Positions 26,808 through 35,290 of a DNA stretch of 64,000 bases are shown here, in pieces. The notes beneath the pieces are model-generated. The model did not search any database. It was not told the origin of the DNA and was given only the letters and a program-made list of their open reading frames with translations. This DNA comes from Candidatus Bathyarchaeota archaeon (GTDB taxonomy: Archaea > Thermoproteota > Bathyarchaeia > Bathyarchaeales > Bathycorpusculaceae). Position numbers and translations under genes: made by a program. Numbering within the stretch: the first letter of the stretch is position 1; each line of letters opens with the position of its first letter. Location: positions 25,221 through 89,220 of the forward strand of contig JAOZIE010000020.1 of the NCBI GenBank assembly GCA_026014485.1, written 5' to 3'.

Positions 26808-27205
26808 GTAGCAGCAAACGAACTGACAAGTGGGGCGTAGTTCACATCTTTAGTTCCTACAACAACACCGTAATCCACATAACAGACATATCCGGCGCAG
26901 AAACAATCGCCCGCACAAGCGGCGGCATGTACGTGAAAGCCGACCGCATGGAATCCTCTCCGTACGCCGCGATGCGTGCCGCAACAGGCGCCGCGGAAAT
27001 TGCCCGTGACAAAGGCATCACAGCAGTACACATTAAAGTCCGCGCTCCAGGCGGTTCAGGTCCACGTACGCCAGGACCTGGCGCGCAGGCAGCCATCAGG
27101 GCATTTGCACGTTTCGGTTTCCGCATTGAACGCATCGAGGAAGTCACTCCTGTTCCGCATGATGGTACTCGTAGACCCGGCGGCAGAAGAGGCAGGCGTG
27201 TTTAG
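26804..27205 (+). CDS. rps11: 30S ribosomal protein S11
   Basis: 133 aa from TTG 26804 (TTGA overlap with S4). [55 protein letters not shown] and C-terminal [19 protein letters not shown]. Platform protein near the decoding-site RNA. A 106-nt gap with its own TATA-like element follows before rpoD. Confidence 0.98.
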   Translation: MSSSKRTDKWGVVHIFSSYNNTVIHITDISGAETIARTSGGMYVKADRMESSPYAAMRAATGAAEIARDKGITAVHIKVRAPGGSGPRTPGPGAQAAIRAFARFGFRIERIEEVTPVPHDGTRRPGGRRGRRV

Positions 27206-27311
27206 CCACTTTCCCTTCCTCTTTGTTGACAGAAAAATTGAAATAATGCCCTTATGCTCCTATTGAACCGCATAATCTATATTCACAGTCACTTGTGGAG
27301 TGTCCAAATAA

Positions 27312-28127
27312 GTGAAAATTGAAGTGCTCGAAAAAGACGAGGCAACCCTTCGAATAATCGTTAAGGAAGCAGACGTTCCGTTAATGAATGCTCTGCGTCG
27401 CGTTGCGCTCGCTGAAGTTCCATGCATGGCCATAGATGAAGTGGTTATGATTGAGAACTCTTCTATTTTGCAGGATGAGATGATTGCCCACAGACTGGGG
27501 CTTTCGCCGTTGAAGACGGACTTAGATAACTACAATTTGCCTGAGGAATGCGAGTGCAAGAGCGAATTCGGCTGTAGCCAATGTCGTGTAACGTTGACTT
27601 TGGATGCTGAGTCGCTTGAGGGCACCCGCACGGTTTACTCGGGTGAACTAGTTTCAGAGAACCCTGACATCGTGCCCGTCTCTGACAAAATTCCAATTAT
27701 CAAATTGGCAAAAGGTCAAAAGCTCAAGCTTGAAGCGTACGCTAGGCTAGGAAAAGGCAAAGTCCACGCGAAGTGGCAACCTGTTTGTGTCTGCGCCTAC
27801 AAGTACTACCCGAAAATTGAGGTTCCAACGGAAAAATGCTCAGACTGCCAGAAATGCGTTGACATCTGCCCCAAGAAGGTGCTTACTCTTAAAGGTGACA
27901 AGGTTGAGGTTCGTGACCTTTTGGCTTGTATCCTATGCATGGACTGCGTAGAGCTATGTCCCAAGAAGGATCAAGGAATAAAAGTCGGGTGGGAAAAGAA
28001 CGACTTCATCATGAACATAGAATCCACAGGTGCGCTTCCGCCCGAAAGAATTTTACACGAAGCAACCAAGCTATTGGACAAGCAATTTAATGAATTCGAA
28101 GAACAGCTAAAGGTAGAAGTTCCATGA
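27312..28127 (+). CDS. rpoD: DNA-directed RNA polymerase subunit D with two Fe-S motifs
   Basis: 271 aa from GTG 27312. Homologue of bacterial alpha: LMNALRRVALAEVPCMAIDEV, HRLGLSPLKTDLDNYN, and AYARLGKGKVHAKWQPV. An inserted ferredoxin-like domain has two complete Cys sets (CSDCQKCVDIC and CILCMDCVELC), so it could hold two 4Fe-4S clusters; many archaea have lost one. Pairs with subunit L to nucleate polymerase. ATCTATATTC near 27275 may be a secondary promoter. Overlaps L18e by four bases. Confidence 0.97.
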   Translation: MKIEVLEKDEATLRIIVKEADVPLMNALRRVALAEVPCMAIDEVVMIENSSILQDEMIAHRLGLSPLKTDLDNYNLPEECECKSEFGCSQCRVTLTLDAESLEGTRTVYSGELVSENPDIVPVSDKIPIIKLAKGQKLKLEAYARLGKGKVHAKWQPVCVCAYKYYPKIEVPTEKCSDCQKCVDICPKKVLTLKGDKVEVRDLLACILCMDCVELCPKKDQGIKVGWEKNDFIMNIESTGALPPERILHEATKLLDKQFNEFEEQLKVEVP

Positions 28128-28486
28128 GACAAACAAAATCAACCAACCCCGAAATTTTGCAGCTCATCAGTTTCCTCAAGAAGCAGAGTCGAGAGAAAGA
28201 CGCTGCCGTTTGGCTTGATGTAGCTGAAAAGTTGGCTAAACCCAGTAGGCAACGAATTGCAGTAAACTTAAGCAGGATAAACAGGTACACTGAAACAAAC
28301 GAAACCGTCGTGGTTCCCGGAAAGATTTTGGCTTCAGGCACCCTTGACCACGCCGTAACTGTTGCCGCGTTTGATGTATCAGACAAAGCCAAAGCGAAAC
28401 TTACCGCCGCAAAAGCAAAATACCTGTCTATTACAGAACTTGTGGAAACGAACCCTAAAGGCTCTAACATCAGGATAATTGGGTGA
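28124..28486 (+). CDS. rpl18e: 50S ribosomal protein L18e
   Basis: 120 aa. ATGAGACAAACA start overlaps the rpoD stop. Features LQLISFLKKQSREKDAAVWL, KPSRQRIAVNLSRI, and VVVPGKILASGTLDHAVTVA. Archaeal/eukaryotic large-subunit protein related to L15. ATGA-type overlap with the next gene. Confidence 0.96.
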   Translation: MRQTKSTNPEILQLISFLKKQSREKDAAVWLDVAEKLAKPSRQRIAVNLSRINRYTETNETVVVPGKILASGTLDHAVTVAAFDVSDKAKAKLTAAKAKYLSITELVETNPKGSNIRIIG

Positions 28487-28947
28487 ACATGATGCAAACA
28501 GCAAAAACCTCAGCAAAGAAGTCCGCCGTTATTGTGAACGGTGAAGGTCTAATTCTCGGTCGCATGTGCAGCAAAATCGCCAAGAGCCTCCTCAACGGCG
28601 AACAAGTTATTGTGGTTAACGCAGAGAAAATCGTCATATCAGGTAAAAAGAAGGTCAAAGTAGCTGAAGCCCACAAGTTCCTCGAAGTAGGCGCTCCTGA
28701 ACGTGGTCCATTTCACTCTCGGCGACCCGACCGTATAGTCCGCAAAACAGTCCGCGGCATGGTGCCTTGGAGACAGCCGAAAGGCAAAACTGCCTACAAA
28801 CGGCTAAAGGTGTATCTGGGCATACCTGCTGAATTCAAAGACCTGAAAATGGAGACTTACAAGGAAGCCGACGCTTCAAAACTAACTGGTCCCAACTTCA
28901 CGTTGGGCGAATTTGCCGTGTTAATTGGATGGAACCAAGGTGCATAA
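28483..28947 (+). CDS. rpl13: 50S ribosomal protein L13
   Basis: 154 aa. [56 protein letters not shown] and the closing [14 protein letters not shown]. Start overlaps the L18e stop (GTGAACATG); ATG at 28489 or 28492 could also be used. Confidence 0.96.
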   Translation: MNMMQTAKTSAKKSAVIVNGEGLILGRMCSKIAKSLLNGEQVIVVNAEKIVISGKKKVKVAEAHKFLEVGAPERGPFHSRRPDRIVRKTVRGMVPWRQPKGKTAYKRLKVYLGIPAEFKDLKMETYKEADASKLTGPNFTLGEFAVLIGWNQGA

Positions 28948-28949
28948 TT

Positions 28950-29360
28950 ATGGCAGGAAAAAAAGTTTTAGTCGTTAGTGGAAAAAGAAAAACAGCCGCT
29001 GCCCGCGCCGTCGTAAAACAGGGCGTAGGCAAAGTACGCGTCAACATGACTCCAGTGGAAATCTATGAACCCGTTATCGCACGGGAAAAAATCATGGAGC
29101 CTCTCTTACAGGCAGGCGACGCAATCTGGAAGCAGGTAGACATGAACGTTAAGGTCATCGGCGGCGGCTACATGGGTCAAGCTGAAGCAGCACGCATGGC
29201 CATAGCCAACGCCTTGCTAAAGTGGACGAAAAGCTCTCATCTGCGAACTGTATTCACCGAATACGACCGAACCATGGTAGCCGGCGACGCAAGATCAAAG
29301 GAACCAAAGAAATTCGGCGGTCCAGGCGCAAGAGCTAAAGAACAGAAAAGCTACAGGTAA
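28950..29360 (+). CDS. rps9: 30S ribosomal protein S9
   Basis: 136 aa from ATG 28950, two nt after L13. The frame opens at 28929 but those residues overlap L13. [20 protein letters not shown], the [20 protein letters not shown] motif, and the C-terminal [11 protein letters not shown] whose last residues reach the P-site tRNA. Confidence 0.97.
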   Translation: MAGKKVLVVSGKRKTAAARAVVKQGVGKVRVNMTPVEIYEPVIAREKIMEPLLQAGDAIWKQVDMNVKVIGGGYMGQAEAARMAIANALLKWTKSSHLRTVFTEYDRTMVAGDARSKEPKKFGGPGARAKEQKSYR

Positions 29361-29382
29361 CCAAGAGGAGCGGAAAAACAGA

Positions 29383-29613
29383 ATGATTATCCCCGTGAGA
29401 TGCTTCACCTGCGGCAAACTCGTCGGCGACAAATGGGAAGAATTCGCCCGCAGAATCCGAACCGGCGAGAACGCCAAAGACGTATTAGACAGCTTAGGCG
29501 TGAAAAGGTACTGCTGTAGGCGCATGCTTCTCTCCAACGTGGAAATAATCGACGAGATTCTGCGCTTCACCGAGGAAGCTGAAAGGCGAAAGGAAACCCG
29601 TAACTTCGCTTAG
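29383..29613 (+). CDS. rpoN: DNA-directed RNA polymerase subunit N
   Basis: 76 aa. The zinc-bundle motif is complete: [14 protein letters not shown] at the start and [12 protein letters not shown] later (CxxC and CC ligands). Homologue of eukaryotic Rpb10. Last gene of the operon, followed by T-rich termination sequence. Confidence 0.97.
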   Translation: MIIPVRCFTCGKLVGDKWEEFARRIRTGENAKDVLDSLGVKRYCCRRMLLSNVEIIDEILRFTEEAERRKETRNFA

Positions 29614-29614
29614 C

Positions 29615-29634
29615 TTTTTTCCCTTTTGTCATTT
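29615..29634 (+). terminator. Poly-T terminator after rpoN
   Basis: GCTTTTTTCCCTTTTGTCATTTTC immediately after the rpoN stop; no hairpin. Confidence 0.5.
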
Positions 29635-29853
29635 TCTAAATATAACCCTGATATTTTTTGCAGTTAAGCCGTTTCTTTCTAGAGTGGCTGGGTTTTTAGG
29701 CTATTTATTTATAAGGGGGTTCTGCAGACTCTATTTCTAAGAATTTCCCAGTGTAGAGATATGCGTCTGCTGATATGTTTCACAACTCGTAATATAGGTT
29801 AAAAGCATTCGCGCTAAAATGCATTTAACAATAACAAAAAACAGGAAAGAGTG

Positions 29854-30201
29854 ATGAACATCATGAAGAAAAGTGGAGAAGAGGAGAAGGTTAAGCATAT
29901 CCTGACAAACGACAAGCTGTCAGCTATAAAGGCAATGCTGGAGAAAGACCACGCCATTGACTGCATCTTTCTGCTGTACCTAAGCCGTGGCAAATGGAAG
30001 GATGCCAAGGATTTCATGCGGGAGAACAACTTGACCTTAAGCGACGGGACTTTTCGAGCAAGGATGATTGAGATTGAGTCTTTGGGTTTGGCAAAAAGCG
30101 AACGCATTGACCCCCTCAAGAAGTACTACTTGATCACGCCGTTTGGCGAGAAAATTGCGAAACTTCTTCTCGGGTTCTTCGACACCCTGAAAAACCCATA
30201 A
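29854..30201 (+). CDS. Winged-helix protein
   Basis: 115 aa from ATG 29854 (GTG 29851 also in frame), AGGAAAG upstream. A helical N-terminus is followed by a winged helix: AIDCIFLLYLSRGKWKDAKD, SDGTFRARMIEIESLGLAKS, and wing KYYLITPFGEKIAKLLLGF. It is probably a DNA-binding regulator. The next gene downstream is a pilin in the same direction, possibly a target; that is inference. Confidence 0.7.
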   Translation: MNIMKKSGEEEKVKHILTNDKLSAIKAMLEKDHAIDCIFLLYLSRGKWKDAKDFMRENNLTLSDGTFRARMIEIESLGLAKSERIDPLKKYYLITPFGEKIAKLLLGFFDTLKNP

Positions 30202-30217
30202 GCATAAGCTTAAACCC

Positions 30218-30244
30218 CAAAGCGTATAACTGTTGTACTGTTGT
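30218..30244. repeat. Inverted and tandem repeat upstream of the pilin gene
   Basis: AGCGTA and TACGCT form perfect arms around two tandem copies of TGTTGTAC. The site is about 160 nt upstream of the pilin start and could be an operator for the preceding wHTH protein. Confidence 0.35.
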
Positions 30245-30344
30245 ACGCTTCCCTTTCCCCGCCTTTTAGCGCTTAAATTTGGCTTATTTTTGGTTGTTGC
30301 TGTAGTTATGTACAACAGACAATCAGTAATGTATCTTGCGACAC

Positions 30345-30358
30345 AATATTTAAATTGG
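30345..30358 (+). promoter_or_regulatory. TATA-box promoter of the pilin gene
   Basis: AATATTTAAATTGG, expected transcription start about 30380; the GGAGG ribosome site follows at 30390-30394. Confidence 0.55.
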
Positions 30359-30407
30359 TTTCTGTATTTTCCACGTGTCATCGAATCAAAGGAGGAAAAA
30401 GAAAAAG

Positions 30408-30845
30408 ATGAATACTTTCAGGAAGATTCGGAAGAATACAAAAGCTCTCAGCCCCGTGGTTGCTTCGATTATCCTCATCGCTGTTACTGTTGCTGTCAGT
30501 GTTGCTGTTGCTGCGTGGATGGGTGGTATGGTGGTTGGTCAGATGGAAACTGAAGAGCTGAAAATAACGAATTGCCAGTTCATGGAGTCTCCTGCTGCTG
30601 TTAATTTAACTGTTAGCAATACTGGTACAACTTCTGTTGTTATAGATCAAGCCTTAGTCGACAATGCTGATCAAACTTTCACGATCTACGCAGAAGACGG
30701 TGTAACAACAGCAGACAGCATTCCTAAGAACGCTAAAGGCTACACGGTTGAAATTGATTTTACAGCAGTAAGCGGTAACAGCTATACAATGAAACTGGTG
30801 TCTTCCAAAGGCAACTACTACTTGTACAATGCAATAATGCCTTAA
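30408..30845 (+). CDS. Archaeal type IV pilin-like protein
   Basis: 145 aa from ATG 30408, GGAGG 13 nt upstream. Class III signal peptide: basic RKIRKNTKA then LSPVVASIILIAVTVAVSVA, with cleavage expected after KNTKA by a PibD-type peptidase. Exposed head domain of about 100 residues rich in Val/Thr/Asn. Assembled into surface pili. The next genes encode a coiled coil and two Roadblock-like proteins. No pilus ATPase is in the window. Confidence 0.85.
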   Translation: MNTFRKIRKNTKALSPVVASIILIAVTVAVSVAVAAWMGGMVVGQMETEELKITNCQFMESPAAVNLTVSNTGTTSVVIDQALVDNADQTFTIYAEDGVTTADSIPKNAKGYTVEIDFTAVSGNSYTMKLVSSKGNYYLYNAIMP

Positions 30846-30965
30846 AGTATCCTGTCTTTCAGGAATTTAAGTTTAGAATTTGGGGTGGGGTGGAAAAGAT
30901 GTGTTTCCGCCTAATTTTCCCTTTCCTTTGTTTCCCTCACACGAAAAAATGGAGTTTGAAAAATC

Positions 30966-31391
30966 ATGGTAATCGAAATAAAAGAATACGTGTCGGCTGA
31001 GCAATTAGCTGAGCGTCTAGATAAAGAAATAGGTGACACCAAAAGCACTCTGGGCGAGTATCTGCGGCGTCTAGACGAAATTCGTACTCTTGCGGAGAAA
31101 TCCAAGAAAATCCGTGAAGTTGTCCTTAAACTGGCAGGTAAAAAGAACCAGACTGAAACCATGGGTGAAGTTAACGTTGGCAGCCTAAACATCATTTTGG
31201 ATGCTAACCCGTTCCATGAGTTAACTGCCATAGAGCAGGTGGTGCGTAGCTTTCAGGAGCGGCTTCTTGTTTTGCAGAGAGCCCGCGAAGCCATGAAGTG
31301 GCTGGACCAGCTTGGCGACACCGATGGGCTCAAGTACCTTGTGGTGGAGAGCGAGGGCGTTCCCGAACGTATCCTCTTCAAGTTGTCCTAA
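30966..31391 (+). CDS. Helical coiled-coil protein of the pilin/Roadblock cluster
   Basis: 141 aa, GGAG upstream of the ATG. An N-terminal coiled coil (EQLAERLDKEIGDTKSTLGE, RRLDEIRTLAEKSKKIREVV), a central VNVGSLNIILDANPFHELT, a second coil (SFQERLLVLQRAREAMKWL), and LKYLVVESEGVPERILFKLS. Family not recognised. Its stop is only 8-20 nt from the next gene, so it is co-transcribed. Confidence 0.65.
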   Translation: MVIEIKEYVSAEQLAERLDKEIGDTKSTLGEYLRRLDEIRTLAEKSKKIREVVLKLAGKKNQTETMGEVNVGSLNIILDANPFHELTAIEQVVRSFQERLLVLQRAREAMKWLDQLGDTDGLKYLVVESEGVPERILFKLS

Positions 31392-31410
31392 ACGGTGAGT
31401 GGACCCCGCG

Positions 31411-32262
31411 ATGAGCACCCTGGAAATGAAAGCCGCCGCTCGAACTTCCGCGTTAAACTGTACTCTGAACGACCTGAGAAAGGCCTGCCCCGAAGTGCAA
31501 AACGCCTTCATTTTCAAAGCTAAACAGGTTTTAGCATGTGATACCGAAACCGACCAGACCGCGGCTTACGATGCAATGCAGGCAGTTCGAGCCGTTGACA
31601 GACGCGCTACCTGCAGCGGCGGCTTAGAATCAATTACTTTTACTGGCTCAAAAGGGCAAGCATCAGTCATTCGCACCAGCGATTTTTACTTAGCCACAAT
31701 AACCAACAACCCAGCGGAAACGCCCGTCCTGAACGCTTTGACCCACGTTATGGTTCCGACGGTTCTCAAAGTGCTGGACATAATTCAGCCTGAGTTTGTT
31801 GTGGAGAAGGACTTTGGATTTCCAGCGGCAGAGAAAACAGAGGACCTGATGGGTGCCCTGGCAAATTCCGTTCAGGTTGATGGCGGATTGAAGCCTGATG
31901 AGGAAATGCAGCGACCCCCGCAGGTACCCTTTGCCCCCGTGCTTCCTGATGTGCCCGTTAGCCAATTCATGGTTGAGAACCTTAGCGGATTCAAAATGCT
32001 CATGGGTTCCCAAGATGCCGTGCGCGTTGAAAGCGGTGTAATTGCCCGCTGGAGTAAGCTTTTTGGCGATAGGCAAATCGTTGAGGTGGCTGTGGAGGAA
32101 ACCCGCACGGGTAAACGTATGCGTTGCAGGTTCAAGCCCATTAAGGACCAAAAGTTCGAAGGCAAAGGCGTCATCCAGTTGCCTGAAAAGGTCCAAGCTT
32201 TTCTGCAGACCCAAAAAGGCGCGCTGGTCGTCGTAAAACCAGTCATAGAACAACCGACTTGA
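31411..32262 (+). CDS. Roadblock/LC7-like two-part protein
   Basis: 283 aa from ATG 31411 (GTG 31399 in frame). Residues about 12-110 have a Roadblock/LC7-like layout: LNDLRKACPEVQNAFIFKAK, the variable centre, then DFYLATITNNPAETPVLNAL with a long following helix. A Pro-rich linker (RPPQVPFAPVLPDVPVSQ) leads to a basic C-terminal domain with EVAVEETRTGKRMRCRF. Roadblock proteins regulate small GTPases and motility in prokaryotes. The assignment is by pattern, without a search. Confidence 0.45.
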   Translation: MSTLEMKAAARTSALNCTLNDLRKACPEVQNAFIFKAKQVLACDTETDQTAAYDAMQAVRAVDRRATCSGGLESITFTGSKGQASVIRTSDFYLATITNNPAETPVLNALTHVMVPTVLKVLDIIQPEFVVEKDFGFPAAEKTEDLMGALANSVQVDGGLKPDEEMQRPPQVPFAPVLPDVPVSQFMVENLSGFKMLMGSQDAVRVESGVIARWSKLFGDRQIVEVAVEETRTGKRMRCRFKPIKDQKFEGKGVIQLPEKVQAFLQTQKGALVVVKPVIEQPT

Positions 32263-32273
32263 GGAAACTAGAC

Positions 32274-32675
32274 ATGGTCACGAAGACTAGAGGCATTCAA
32301 GAAACCGCGAACGCAATCGTGGTCGACGGCAAAGCAGAAGCCGCACCGAAAAAAAGCAGCCCCGACAAAACCGTTCTCCTACAAGAAATCCTACAGTTGA
32401 ACGGCGTTTTAGGTTACATACTCAAAGACGACGCAACCGCAACGGTGAACCTAAAGGCGCCAGAGAAGAAGGTGGAGTATGCGCTGCTGGCATCGCAGGC
32501 GTTTGACGCTGCAAGGGAAATGCAGGAACTCTTCGGCTTAGGCGAGGTGGAAAGCACCCTGGTTGACTGCGCAGCGATGAAGGTGCTCTGCCTGGCTGTA
32601 GGTGGCTGTACGGTTAGCGTGTTTATGGAGAAAACAGCAAACACCGAGGAAATCGCAGTTACTTGCCATTGGTAA
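32274..32675 (+). CDS. Roadblock/LC7-like protein
   Basis: 133 aa from ATG 32274 with GAGG 9 nt upstream. After a charged N-terminus the fold core is LLQEILQLNGVLGYILKDDA, EKKVEYALLASQAFDAAREM and KVLCLAVGGCTVSVFMEK, fitting a Roadblock/LC7 dimerising domain. It overlaps the end of the preceding Roadblock-like frame region and is the last gene of the cluster. GTPase partner not visible. Confidence 0.5.
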   Translation: MVTKTRGIQETANAIVVDGKAEAAPKKSSPDKTVLLQEILQLNGVLGYILKDDATATVNLKAPEKKVEYALLASQAFDAAREMQELFGLGEVESTLVDCAAMKVLCLAVGGCTVSVFMEKTANTEEIAVTCHW

Positions 32676-32773
32676 CTATATTTAATCTGCTGAATACTCA
32701 GGTTGCCGTTGCTACGTGTTATGCATCTGCAAGTAAGCCGTTCTGAGAGTTGATAACGTTCTTTCTTAGACCT

Positions 32774-35098
32774 TCATTTCTGAATGTTTCCCACTTTGAA
32801 AATGGCAACTTCACTGTTCTTAAATACAAGGCTAAAGACTGGGTTGTTTAAGAATCTGGAAATAGCTGTCGGTTCGCGAGCTACAACAAATGCGATGTTC
32901 CAGTCATGTATGGTGGATCTATAGTCAAAAAAAACTATTGGGGCATCTGAGATTTTGCTTAGGTATGAAGCCTCGTTTTCAATGATTAACCTGTGCAGAT
33001 AGCTGGCACTGTATTTTTTTTGGTTGTTTTCGGTAGGTGATTGTTGTTGTGGTTGGAGTTTGCTGGCTCCAACGAAAAAGCTTGTTTGGACGGTGACTTT
33101 TCCTTCAAAGTTGTAGACAAGTTCTAAGAAATCTGGATTTTCTTGCATAAGAACCGTCGTTCCCAATTGACCTTCTGGAAAAACTATTTGGTTGAGCGAT
33201 TGCATGTTGTTATCTACTAATCCAATTGAACTGGCATATTGCATAGGACTACCCCTTGATTGGAAGGGCAAATGTAGCCAAAGGAAACAGACATTTGCTG
33301 TCTTGTTTTGCAGGGTTATTGCAACTTCAACAAATTTTACTCCTTGGTAAATGGTTATTTCTTTGGTAAAGCTGAAAAACTGGTTTTCCCTTTTAACAGA
33401 ATACGATAGCTCGTTTGAGCTATCCATAACTTGTGTGGCAGTTATCGGAATATCTTCGAAGCCCAACTGCTGTAGCTGTCCATCATTACGGTACACAATG
33501 CTATTTTCCGCATCGTTTATTTCAAAGAAAAAATAATTGAAGTACAAATCATCGAGTTTTGCAGACAACTCATGTTTGGCATTCAAGCACGATGCGTCAT
33601 CCCGAAATTGTACCAGCCCGTTTTCTATGACGTAATCTGATGTCAGGAGATTCGTCGCCACTTTTGCAGGTTCCACTTCGTGTGATAGTATTAAGAACTG
33701 TGGATCAACGGCGCTCAATGTTGGACGTTGTGCAAATCCTGAAAGCCACCAGCCAAAATTCGCATCCGCAACGAAAACCGACTCGGGAGCAGTGTTACTT
33801 CGTATCCACTGTATTGCTTCATACTCTGGTTGAGTTATTACTTGATAAAAATCCGTTTCAGCAAAACCTGCTGAAGGTGCAGCAAAGATGGGCATGGCAA
33901 TTAACGAAAAAAACAGAAGTCCTAAAACAACCATTGAGTATTCAAGATTATAAGGCAAAGCAATCGGCAATTTTAGATGCCGCCCTGTTTTCCTTTTTCG
34001 GAGTTTTCCAAGGTGGACGCGAATTCGCGTTATCCCCTTCGATGTGAAGTGAGCGGCTCTTTCTATTGTTAATGCTGTACAGACAATTACGGGGAAATAA
34101 GTGAAATAACCAAATCGCTCGTAGTCTACGTACAGCCCGAGTTGGTAGCTCTGTGTCATTAAGATAGGAATAAGAATCCAAAAAGCAAAAAAAACTGCAG
34201 GCACTGAGAGATATTTTCTTCTATAACTTCTTGAGAGAACAAAAAACAGGAAAACTGGAATAATGGCGAGCATAATTACTTCTATGGGGACCATTCTGGT
34301 TTCAAGCAACGCTTGCTTTATCTCTGGAACTGATTCGGTTATTATGCCCTGAGAGCCAAAGTATAATGGTTCAATGCCCACAATGTATGGGGCAACTAAA
34401 ATGAAACCAAAAACCACGGGTAACAACCACGAGATAAGCTGAGGTCTTGATAATTTCATTTTACTTGAGAAAATTGTGCAAATAAACAATGTACATATTA
34501 CTATTGCTACAAATACGAGGGCGCTGAATAAATGCGTCAAGAAGAGTGCTCCTAACAGAAGTGAAATAATCGAAAAAAACGTGCCATTAGAAAGTCTTTG
34601 ACGTTGAAGGTATAAGTAAAAAACAACAGGCATCAGCATTAACGCTATTGTATTTGGGTAACCTCCCCAGTTTAAGATGCTGATATCTCCGGATGAAAAG
34701 GCCATCAGAAAGGCGGCTATGAAGGCAGCCGACTCATTCCATGCCCAACGTACTATCAAAAAGGCGCTGAGCGCTATCATCGCAGAAAAGAAGGCTACAA
34801 CAATAACTTGCGCCATATAGTCGGTGACTCCAGTAAATTCTGTTACTGCAACTACAAAAATGTGGTATCCCGGATTAGTTGCTGACAAACCGCCCCCCAT
34901 GTGGTAATTGTTCCAGAAGAAATCCGTTTTTCCTAACATGATGGAGTTAATCACGCTTTGATGTAGACCCATGTCTGCGCCCGAGGGGAATATGTTCCAC
35001 GTCATGAGGAGAAACCGATATGCAAATGAAAAAGCCAGTATAAGCAATAGCAGGATTTCCTTGCGTGCCTTTTCAACATGCAAGCTTTGTAGCAGCAA
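32774..35098 (-). CDS. Polytopic GT-C-like membrane glycosyltransferase
   Basis: 774 aa. The first 420 or so residues contain about ten membrane helices. The first extracellular loop has NIFPSGADMGLHQSVINSIM, where an acidic residue after the first helix is the GT-C catalytic signature. YHMGGGLSATNPGYH follows. The C-terminal 330 residues are soluble and presumably external. Likely transfers a sugar from a lipid carrier to surface glycans or proteins. Monocistronic; a PT-rich surface protein is divergent from it. Confidence 0.65.
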   Translation of the reverse strand: MLLQSLHVEKARKEILLLLILAFSFAYRFLLMTWNIFPSGADMGLHQSVINSIMLGKTDFFWNNYHMGGGLSATNPGYHIFVVAVTEFTGVTDYMAQVIVVAFFSAMIALSAFLIVRWAWNESAAFIAAFLMAFSSGDISILNWGGYPNTIALMLMPVVFYLYLQRQRLSNGTFFSIISLLLGALFLTHLFSALVFVAIVICTLFICTIFSSKMKLSRPQLISWLLPVVFGFILVAPYIVGIEPLYFGSQGIITESVPEIKQALLETRMVPIEVIMLAIIPVFLFFVLSRSYRRKYLSVPAVFFAFWILIPILMTQSYQLGLYVDYERFGYFTYFPVIVCTALTIERAAHFTSKGITRIRVHLGKLRKRKTGRHLKLPIALPYNLEYSMVVLGLLFFSLIAMPIFAAPSAGFAETDFYQVITQPEYEAIQWIRSNTAPESVFVADANFGWWLSGFAQRPTLSAVDPQFLILSHEVEPAKVATNLLTSDYVIENGLVQFRDDASCLNAKHELSAKLDDLYFNYFFFEINDAENSIVYRNDGQLQQLGFEDIPITATQVMDSSNELSYSVKRENQFFSFTKEITIYQGVKFVEVAITLQNKTANVCFLWLHLPFQSRGSPMQYASSIGLVDNNMQSLNQIVFPEGQLGTTVLMQENPDFLELVYNFEGKVTVQTSFFVGASKLQPQQQSPTENNQKKYSASYLHRLIIENEASYLSKISDAPIVFFDYRSTIHDWNIAFVVAREPTAISRFLNNPVFSLVFKNSEVAIFKVGNIQK

Positions 35099-35156
35099 TG
35101 ACTCCCCTCAATATGTATCATTCAACCTTTTTTAAAACTTTAAAGCATACGGAAGA

Positions 35157-35171
35157 ACCAAAATTTGGTTT
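35157..35171. promoter_or_regulatory. 15-nt palindrome between divergent surface genes
   Basis: AACCAAA-A-TTTGGTT with perfect 7-bp arms, in the 192-nt divergent promoter region. TATA-like AAACTTAAATG near 35244 serves the rightward gene. Candidate operator for co-regulation. Confidence 0.4.
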
Positions 35172-35290
35172 AAGCAAGCGGTACACATTCGTTGCGTAAT
35201 TATTGTTAACTGCTTATAACCAGAAATGGTTGAGTAATAAAAAAACTTAAATGAATTCTGATTTACAATAAATGTGGGAGAATCGGAGAA

